64,000 nucleotides of DNA, from positions 11,239,967-11,303,966 of the forward strand of contig CM077832.1 of the NCBI GenBank assembly GCA_039720395.1. The letters are read 5' to 3'. The translations under genes and the position numbers were made by a program. The notes below the pieces were generated by a model. It saw only the letters and a list, made by a program, of their open reading frames with translations, was not told the origin of the DNA and ran no database searches. The stretch is from Liquidambar formosana. Its lineage: Eukaryota > Streptophyta > Magnoliopsida > Saxifragales > Altingiaceae. Below are positions 57,118-64,000 of this stretch, in pieces; position 1 is the first letter of the stretch; each line of letters opens with the position of its first letter.

Positions 57118-60089
57118 ACCGAAGGCCAAACCATAATCTCTTTCTCAAATAATGTTATCAAACAGATCTATTGGAAGTGGCTTATTCCATCACTCCATTG
57201 TTAACCTTCTAATGAAAGCAGTGGTCAAAAAAATGAAAAAGTACTATTTTTCTACTCTTTTTTATTGTAATTATTATTTTTAGAATGTTAATAATACATT
57301 TTTCCGGATAAGAGTAAATAAAATGGAACAATTAGAAATATAAGAAAAAAGTGTCTATTATAATAAACTTCATATTGCAAACAAAAATATCTACCAGGAA
57401 CCTAAAACCTTCAAAAATTTTAGTTCCTCAATATGGGTTGCAGAATTCACAAGATGTTGATTCCTGGCCCCTAAAGAAAAAGTAAAATGGTTCCGACCCA
57501 AAAGAGCAGTATAGATTAGTTAATTTCTAATTTAAATAAGAAAACAAAACAAAAAACATTTGCAGATAACCCCCCTGAAGTATGGGGGGATCAGCAGAAA
57601 ACCCCCCTGATGTTCAAAATCAAGCAATGGTAGCCATTTTAAAAAATGCTTAATTTTGATCATTTGGGGGGGACATTACTTAATTTTAAACATCAGGGGG
57701 GTTTTCTGCTAACGGGCCATACTTCAGGAGGGTTATATGCAATTTACCCACAAAAAAAGGAGAAGAATAAGAGGCCAACATGTAAGACAAGTATGTGATA
57801 TCAAAATCCTAAAAGTGACGAGCTCATCACGTAACGTTCAATTTTACACGATTGTCAAACTGATCAGATAAGGTAGAGTCCATTGTCTATGTAACAGTGA
57901 ATAAAAAATTGTGTAACAGAAATATATTTTCCATGGATTCTGTAATATCATCAATTTCTCAAGCTCAGCAGCAGTGAAGCATCCAGCTAACAGTAACCTA
58001 GAGATGGCCACACTGAGTGTATGCTTGCAAATGCATATTGAATATTTAAATAAACTTTTTGGAAAATGGATAAGATATTAGTAATACATATAGATTGAAA
58101 TAAACTTGGTTGGATACTAATATAGCAAATGAATATTGAAGAATGCAATACCTGTTAAGGCTAGATACAGTCAAACCATGCGCTAGAGCTTCTCTGCACA
58201 CATGTGAGCCAACAAATCCATTTCCACCCAAAACTAGTAACTGAATTAAGAGCAAGTACTAGTCAGCATATTCACAAGGAATACAGCCAGTATAACCGAA
58301 TGGGGATGATTAATATGATAGTATCCCTTTAAAAAAACAGCAGAATACCTTCTCTGTCGGAGGTGGTCTGACTTCTAATGTCTCTGCTTCTTCTACTTTA
58401 TAGGGTTCATCTACCTTGTCAGAGCCTGTTGACAACAATCTTCCATTTCTAGACACAGCCACCGTACTGTCTCAGCAGTGGCAGAAAGATAATTAGAAAA
58501 TATATCTTTTTGAATATAAACTAACATAATCTACACACGTTAACCATTAATATAAAATGGAAGAATAAAATGACAGGCAAGCTGATGCTCTACTGGTATG
58601 ACATTCAAATTCTCAAACTTGTTGTATGCATCTCATTACTTATACAGGGTTTTCCTCCATTAAATTTAGAATTCTGAAAGTATCTGTAGGGAGTTTCAAA
58701 TTTTAAAAATTTACAAGGAAATTACCACGAAATAGTTGGGAAGGCAGGGGCTGTGACAGCTTTTAGCAAGAATTTTGCAAAAAGATTTAAGAAAAAATAT
58801 AAATCAAGAATGATTTAAGAAAAGAAAGGGTGCACATTAATGGTGGTGGTAGTAGTATACTATTCAAAATTAATTAGATAATACTAGATCACACAAGATA
58901 AACAGGTTAGAAACACATAATTAACAATTTGCATATGATTTGGGACTTCAAATAATATTTTTATACTGCCTCAACCTTAGTATTGTCATGCATCAACTTA
59001 AGTTATATGGTTGAGTACTCTAGTGTATCAACTAAAATTATATTGCACACCAAGTCGTAAACCTGTGGCCTAAAGTTTCCTACTTCTGTACCAGTGTGCA
59101 AGATATTAGTATATTACTGAATTGAGTCCTTCGTTGCCACAGAGAAAAGTAGATACCAAATTCTGGCCGACTGGATGTGCACTTTGTATGCCTGCTATGC
59201 ATTAAGGTGCAGCACAGCAGCACAACTACACCTAGTTATATCTAGTTTCTTAATTGTGGTCACATTGAACAAAGGGAAAGTAAAGGATATAGCTAGCCTA
59301 CCTTAAAAAGTTAAGATTATCAAATGCAAAACAAAACCTCGTATTTTTATGCATGTTAAACAAAATGCAAACTTCCAAACTTCAGTTTCTTTCACTCCGT
59401 TTCCTTAGCAACCAAGTGGAGTATCAAATTGCGGCTTCAAACAAAATAATCCCATTTCTATTTCATGGAAATCATACTGGTAATTTATATACAGCAAACC
59501 AATGTGTTCTAATGCCAAGGAAAATCAAATATTAATTATTTTTGCTCCCTCTTGAACTCAATGCCCATGACTAACAGGGTTATCTAAGTTATTCATCTTC
59601 AATGCTCCCAGCAAGCTTTTAATATGGAAGGATTTGATTCGATTCAATAACAAAGAACCGAGCAATGAAGCCAATTACCAATACAAGACAACAGAAAATT
59701 CTAGAAAACGTTGTTTTTCAATTTAACCAAATCCATAAAATTAAAATTAAAAAAAAAAAAAAAAAAATCTAGCTTCAAACCACTAGCCTGCAAAATTAGG
59801 CACACATTTTCACCTAATTCATCAATGTGCGGAAATACCCATCCAACAAAGACCACCCATAAGGCATTACCAAATAAACCAAACCATTAAAATGGAAATT
59901 CTCGAAGACCCAGATAAGAACACAATAATAAATTCCATGAGACTGGGTATAATATCAAAATTACTAAATGGGTCTCCGTATATTTCAGCCAAATCGCCTA
60001 GAATGATAAGAAATAGACGTTAGGAGCACTTACTAGAGTCTGGGGACAGAGGACTGTGAATGGAGCAAACGTGACATGATCATGCTCAT
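48131..60089 (-). CDS. NAD(P)-binding Rossmann-fold protein (atypical SDR, NDUFA9-like)
   Basis: Ten minus-strand exons: 60089-60034, 58466-58349, 58240-58152, 54822-54767, 54652-54597, 53409-53316, 50922-50843, 50216-50174, 48945-48854 and 48304-48131, giving 285 residues. Length and sequence fit the Arabidopsis At5g10730/At5g15910 type of about 270-290. The nucleotide-binding GGNGFVG is at 63-69, followed by VVWHQGNLLS, then SCVGSFGSNSYMYKINGTAN, RFVYISAADFG, YYEGK (a Y-x-x-x-K pair) at 179-183, ILRPGFIYGTR and a C-terminus with DPVFPPGIADTYDI. The first residues, MSMIMSRLLHSQSS, suggest a mitochondrial or plastid presequence. An in-frame Met at 60266 would extend it, but the family start fits 60089 better. 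The substrate is unknown. Introns reach 4.2 kb (50217-50842 is short, 53410-54596 and 54823-58151 are long) and carry several repeats. Confidence 0.92.
49858..50010. mobile_element. 153-bp hairpin MITE
   Basis: Left arm AGATTGGTCGGGCTATGGG, then AAAATAATTACAGTT; right arm AACTGTAATTATTTT, then CCCATAGCCTGACCAATCT. The ends GGGGAATC and TTTCCCC also pair. It lies in an intron of the Rossmann-fold gene. Confidence 0.8.
50404..50770. repeat. nested tandem duplication in an intron
   Basis: A unit of about 137 bp starting ATTCATTTAA occurs at 50494-50630 and 50631-50770. Both copies contain GTAGAAACCATC, TTTATGCGATT and AAGCTTGAGACATATAAATG. A shorter upstream pair (50404-50441 and 50467-50504) shares TACCAAGATCTTGAT. 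Confidence 0.8.
55198..56022. mobile_element. possible TIR element, about 0.8 kb
   Basis: The left end GGACTTAAATATCAGT continues to GGATATATCG. The right end carries CGATATATCACTGATAAAC and TTGATATTTAAGACC, an inverted and diverged match. (TA)n/(CA)n lies before it and (TG)n after it. The inside is rich in GATAT-type motifs and has no long open frame. The superfamily is unclear. Confidence 0.5.
57065..57110. repeat. (GA)n microsatellite
   Basis: An uninterrupted GA tract of about 44 bp in an intron of the Rossmann-fold gene. Confidence 0.95.
57561..57740. mobile_element. 180-bp hairpin MITE
   Basis: The left end TGCAGATAACCCCCCTGAAG pairs with the right end CTTCAGGAGGGTTATATGCA. The inner arms CAGAAAACCCCCCTGATGTT and AACATCAGGGGGGTTTTCTG pair perfectly. 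No open frame. Confidence 0.8.
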
Positions 60090-61213
60090 CTTTTGGCTTT
60101 CTTTGTTTAAGGGGTATGTAGAAAGAGATATCAAGGTTTTGAAATCAGAAAAATCTGAAGTGGGTTGATTACTTGGTTGAGTCTTTAAGCACTTCTTTTG
60201 CAGAGGAACAGTTTTCGCCTCCAGAAAACAACGGGAGAGTGGCGCGTAATATTGACTAGTCTCCAAGCACCTCGATCAGCAAGCATAAAAGGGTTGCCGA
60301 CTTTGTGGGAATGGAATCATCCACGTTATAAAAGGTGAAAGCTAATGTTTGTTATGAGGAACGAGCAGTTCGGCTCCAACAGGCGTAAACGCTGTTGGAG
60401 CAACTCGCGCAAGAATTAATCTTGGCCGTTCCTCTTGGTTGGACGGCTGGGGTTTAAAGTTAGATTTTTATCGTTTCACATGTCCCACTTTACCCGACCC
60501 GGTTCCTCTCGGGTAGCGTAAAGCTTCTCAAAGAAGCTTCTCATCTTCTCATCCTCAACCTCGACGTTCCTCTCTCCCTCCATCACCACCGACCGACGAC
60601 GGCTCCATCTCAGAAGGCGACGTCGACGCCTACACGACCGGCTCCATCTCTCTCTCTCTCTCTCTCTCGCCGACAGATCAGTGCCGTTCTCCTCTCTCGC
60701 GGAAGCCCAGGTGCGTTATTCTTCTTCTTTTGAGAATAAAAAAAAATGATTTTTGGGCTTTTTTTGGTCTGTTCCTTCTTCCTACCTGATCTGGTTTTTA
60801 TCGTTATTCTTTTTTTATTATTTTTTTATTTTATAATATTCTTCTTCCCTATTTTAATACGGAGTACTAAATTATACCCCAATGCAGTTTGGAGTGCTTC
60901 TCCAAATCTGATTCAGTCGACTAGTTGTGACTAGTCGCTGAGTTATATAGCATGATACTCACATATTAGCGTACGTAATACATTTGATTTTAGATTTTTT
61001 GTTTTTGGTATACACAAAAACCCAATTGTTGTAATATATTGAAGAATGACTTGTTCTTACAATTTTTTGTTTTCTTTTTAATCTTCTGGTTGCAGGGGTT
61101 TGAATCCATCCAAGAGAAGTTGATTACTTTTTCGCACTTCTCATTTCTTCTGCATTTTCAACACCACCCTTTATCTTATAAAGGCGGGAAAGGTGAATAT
61201 AACATATAGAAAT
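60090..61213. promoter_or_regulatory. divergent promoter and 5' UTR with intron
   Basis: Separates the minus-strand Rossmann gene from the plus-strand phosphoglycerate mutase gene. A CT-rich, GC-richer leader at about 60530-60710 ends at a donor (CCCAG then GTGCGT, GT at 60711). An acceptor TTGCAG precedes 61096, so a 5' UTR intron of 385 bp is likely. A strong hairpin lies at 60373-60401. Confidence 0.6.
60373..60401. repeat. short strong hairpin in the divergent promoter
   Basis: GCTCCAACAG and CTGTTGGAGC form a perfect 10-bp stem. The inner GCG-TAAA-CGC region can extend it with one bulged G. Confidence 0.7.
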
Positions 61214-61522
61214 ATGGGTAGTCCTGAGCATCCCAAAAGAAGAGTGGCATTTGTGTTGATTGATGGGGTGGGTGATGTGTCACTACCGAGGTTTGGATAC
61301 AAGACCCCTCTGCAAGTAGCCAAAGTACCGAATCTGGACGCCATTGCTTCCACTGGAGTTAATGGTCTCATGGACCCTGTTGAAGTAGGCTTGGCTTGTG
61401 GAAGTGACACAGCCCACCTTTCTTTATTGGGTTATGACCCAAGAGTATATTACCGAGGTCGAGGTGCCTTTGAGTCCATGGGTGCTGGCTTGGCAATGTC
61501 ACCTGGGGATATTGCATTCAAG
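61214..61522 (+). CDS. 2,3-BPG-independent phosphoglycerate mutase (apgM type), first coding exon
   Basis: The 103 codons run from ATG to a donor (TTCAAG then GTGAGA). The start MGSPEHPKRRVAF leads into the metal-site motif VLIDGVGD (Asp17), then TPLQVAKVPNLDAIASTG and CGSDTAHLSLLGYDP, where Ser64 is the likely catalytic serine, then YYRGRGAFESMGAGL. This is the N-terminus of the archaeal-type, alkaline-phosphatase-superfamily enzyme that interconverts 3- and 2-phosphoglycerate; the plant family is about 490 residues. The remaining ~80% was not found before the window end, and the intron contains another LINE, so the gene continues to the right. An upstream in-frame GTG is not a plausible plant start. 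Confidence 0.92.
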
Positions 61523-63008
61523 GTGAGAATTGTTGTTTATGTTTTCTATTTTATCCTCACTTTCAAATTGCTTTCTCACTTGGGGTTTTTTGCAGTGTCA
61601 CTTTTTTTTTTTTTCCTTGGGACTATGCATTGTATAATCTATGATATATATATATATATATATACATATTGTACATTGTGATCGATGCTAGAGGTTTTCA
61701 ACATGATTGTATTGTGATCCAGTGCCATTATGTCATGCCTATCTAAGCTGATTACATAGGGTTGGAGAAATTTCAATTGGTTTTCTAATTAAATAAAAGG
61801 AATCTGGGGTTAGTATGAATGTAATATTGGTTCAAGGTTGATATTACAAATGTGGGCTAATTCCCTTTGAGCTAAGGATGGTATATACTCTTGCACATAC
61901 TTGATTTATTTCACCAAAAAAATTTACTCAACATGCATGCATAATTGCATATCAAATTAAAACCCTATTCTTTATACTACACATGATCAGTAGAAAATTA
62001 GAAAAAGTTTAAATCATCTAAGCATCTATCTTTGCATATTTGGAATTGGTGTGACATATCAAATATGAATTCATTAGTACCCAACAACGAAAAAGTTCTG
62101 TTATCTGATGAAGAATTTTATGTATGCTCAGAATTTCCCAGAAGTATTCTTTCCTCTAAAAGCTGATGCTTTAAGACTAAATTTGGTGATCTTATCTCAT
62201 TTAGCTGAAATGAGGATTTTAGAGCTAATGTTTGTACATTACATTTTGTTATGAGATGGATCTGAGCTTCTTTTGCACTAGTTTTTTTTTTCCTGTTATC
62301 CAATCACGGCAGCCTTAAGAGTTAAATGGCTGCAGTTCGCCCATAGGTCTTGAGACGATAATGGATTCAAAGTGATCTCTCGGTGGAAGAAATATTTTAC
62401 GGAACCCAATTAGAATTTTTTATTTGGTGATAACTGAACTTAATTAGTTGAGGAACCTAAGCATGTAAAGCCAGCCAGGCCGCTAAAATATTAACATAAA
62501 AAAATCCTTAAATTCTTTGAAGATCAAAGTCTAGAATAGAGTAGATTTTTACCTGTTCTCTTCCACCGAACTAAACTAGATTGCACCCATTCTAAAATGC
62601 ATTTATTCCTCTCCTTCGATATAATGTGGTCCATAGAAGAGGGCATATTTTCAACAAACAGTTAACATTTATCAATTTTGCTTTACCTATTGACCTTCGG
62701 AGTATTCATTATAATTACGATCTCAGACCTTACCATGAGAGAACACCCCGAGTTTTTTCTTAGTTTTTTCAGGTTTCCACATTGGTTTTTCGGATAAATT
62801 TAGTGTGATGTCACATAGCTTTCTGCATTCTTCTTTACAGGGCAGAATCCAGCATTTTGAATGTTAGTTTCTTCCTTTCACAGATTGCAGAGATAAGAGA
62901 AATTTATTGGCCTTGTTTGTTTATGTGTCTGTTTACCTTATGCCTCTGAGTGTGTTGGCTGACAATGCAAAAAATCAAAACTAGGCATTGATGTTGATGA
63001 TGATTTTT
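61523..63008. other. first coding intron of the phosphoglycerate mutase gene
   Basis: AT-rich sequence with a T run near 61600-61615 and (TA)n at about 61644-61663. No second exon of the enzyme was recognised. The LINE fragment begins at about 63009. Confidence 0.5.
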
Positions 63009-64000
63009 TTTTTTTTTTGTTGATAAGGTAATCATTATATAAAACCCAAAAAAGAGCAAAGCACATGTACACAGGCTGTATACAAAGGAAAAAAGAAAAA
63101 ACAAAGAGCAGAGAACGCAAAACCCCACTACAAAGAAACCTAAGGAAGAAGAAGAGCTAAAGCTAAAGCTTTAGAGAACGCAAAAAAATCAGAAAAAAGC
63201 AATCGCTCTCCCGAAAATAGCAATTGCCCCCACTCAAAGAGGAAACCCAAGAAAGTATTCTGTAGATGCTGTAGAGACTTTTCTTGCCCCTCAAAAATCC
63301 TCAAATTCTTCTCCTTCCATAAAGTCCAACAAATAGCGTGAGGAAGACATCTCCACACCACTCGGTGGTCCTTTTTCTTGCTTCTGCATTGCCAACTTTC
63401 CATCAAGAGCAACACTGATTTGGAACCACCAAATTAATTCTAAAAACATGGAACCCACGAGCCCAAATTTCCTTTGCCACCGAGCAGTGAAGAAGCAAAT
63501 GATCAATGGACTCCTCCTGATTTTTACACGAAACACACCTGTTGCACATGGCAAAACCCCTCCTTTGTAATTCATCCATGGTAAGGCATTTTCTGTGAGC
63601 AGTAGTCCACATGAAGAAAGAAATCTTGGATGGAATTCTAGGGACCCAAACATTAGAGGCCGGAAAGAAACTCCTATCTGAACTGTGCAAAGAATGAAAA
63701 AATAAACCAACAGAAAACTTAGCATCCCTTCCTTTATTCCACAATATACAATCCTCCATTCCCCTATGCACCTTGACAGTGCTCAAAATCTCAAGCAGCA
63801 GTGAAACTTCATCAATTTCCCTGTCATGCAAATCCCTAACTAAATCAATATTCCACACCAGCTTATCCCCCATTGCCCAGTCCACATAATTAGGCTAATT
63901 AGCCACCCACACATCCTTATTTCGAGCAATAAGAAAAAGCTAAGGAAACTAAATAGCCAAGGGGGAGTCACCACACCATCAATCAAGCCAAAATCTCACC
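63009..64000 (-). mobile_element. L1-type LINE 3' part, antisense, runs off the window
   Basis: A T run at about 63006-63019 (poly-A on the minus strand) is followed by TGATAAGGTAAT, as in the LINE at 4102. Minus-strand frames encode the C-terminal region: FSVGLFFHSLHSSD, then a zf-RVT zinc finger with RKCLTMDELQRRGF and CNRCVSCKNQEESIDHLLLHC, then AICWTLWKEKNLRIF. Frame changes at about 63400 show it is broken. Sequence to 64000 looks like more of the element. Its 5' end is outside the window. Confidence 0.85.

Noticed and set aside
1..64000. CRISPR array, bacterial defence system, viral genes or a biosynthetic gene cluster
   Set aside because: No regularly spaced repeats, no prokaryotic gene organisation and no viral proteins were seen; the seven genes are unrelated plant housekeeping genes.

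Overview
This is nuclear DNA from a flowering plant, most likely a eudicot. The signs are spliced genes with GT-AG introns, plastid and mitochondrial targeting peptides, AT-rich introns and spacers, L1-type LINEs, a Stowaway-like element, many short hairpin elements and frequent (GA/CT)n tracts. The species cannot be named from the sequence. No CRISPR array, bacterial operon, viral gene or conventional tRNA/rRNA gene was seen.

Seven protein-coding genes are supported. (1) FTSHI3-like plastid AAA-ATPase without a protease domain, + strand, 2640-14426, four exons; its 9.1-kb first intron holds a dead antisense LINE, a 72-bp LINE micro-insertion with a perfect target-site duplication and a Stowaway-like MITE. 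(2) Proline dehydrogenase, - strand, 18329-21534, four exons, convergent with gene 1. (3) TFIP11/STIPL1-like G-patch splicing factor, - strand, 27111-29684, one coding exon. (4) A 111-residue DnaJ-type cysteine-rich protein, + strand, 30316-31734, divergent from gene 3. (5) Condensin I subunit CAP-D2, - strand, 34147-44611, 16 exons, with two 1-base frame breaks in exon 4. (6) An NAD(P)-binding Rossmann (atypical SDR) protein, - strand, 48131-60089, 10 short exons over 12 kb. (7) The first coding exon of an archaeal-type cofactor-independent phosphoglycerate mutase, + strand from 61214, divergent from gene 6 and running off the right edge.

Relics lie between and inside the genes: an RNase H-like remnant and a cytochrome P450 remnant (21.8-23 kb), one unassigned exon-like block (23.7 kb), a Ty3/gypsy pol remnant (32 kb), several LINE 3' ends, and about ten hairpin or inverted-repeat elements. 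One hairpin family occurs five times, each copy next to (TA)n.

The genes are ordinary housekeeping genes (plastid proteostasis, proline catabolism, splicing, chromosome condensation, glycolysis) and do not form a functional cluster. I saw no convincing novel system. The points most worth a second look are the TA-associated hairpin family, a covarying hairpin in the LINE 3' tails, (CT)n tracts placed directly after several splice donors, the GC-AG intron in FTSHI3 and the frame breaks in CAP-D2. All exon boundaries were read by eye from splice sites and reading frame, without transcript data.
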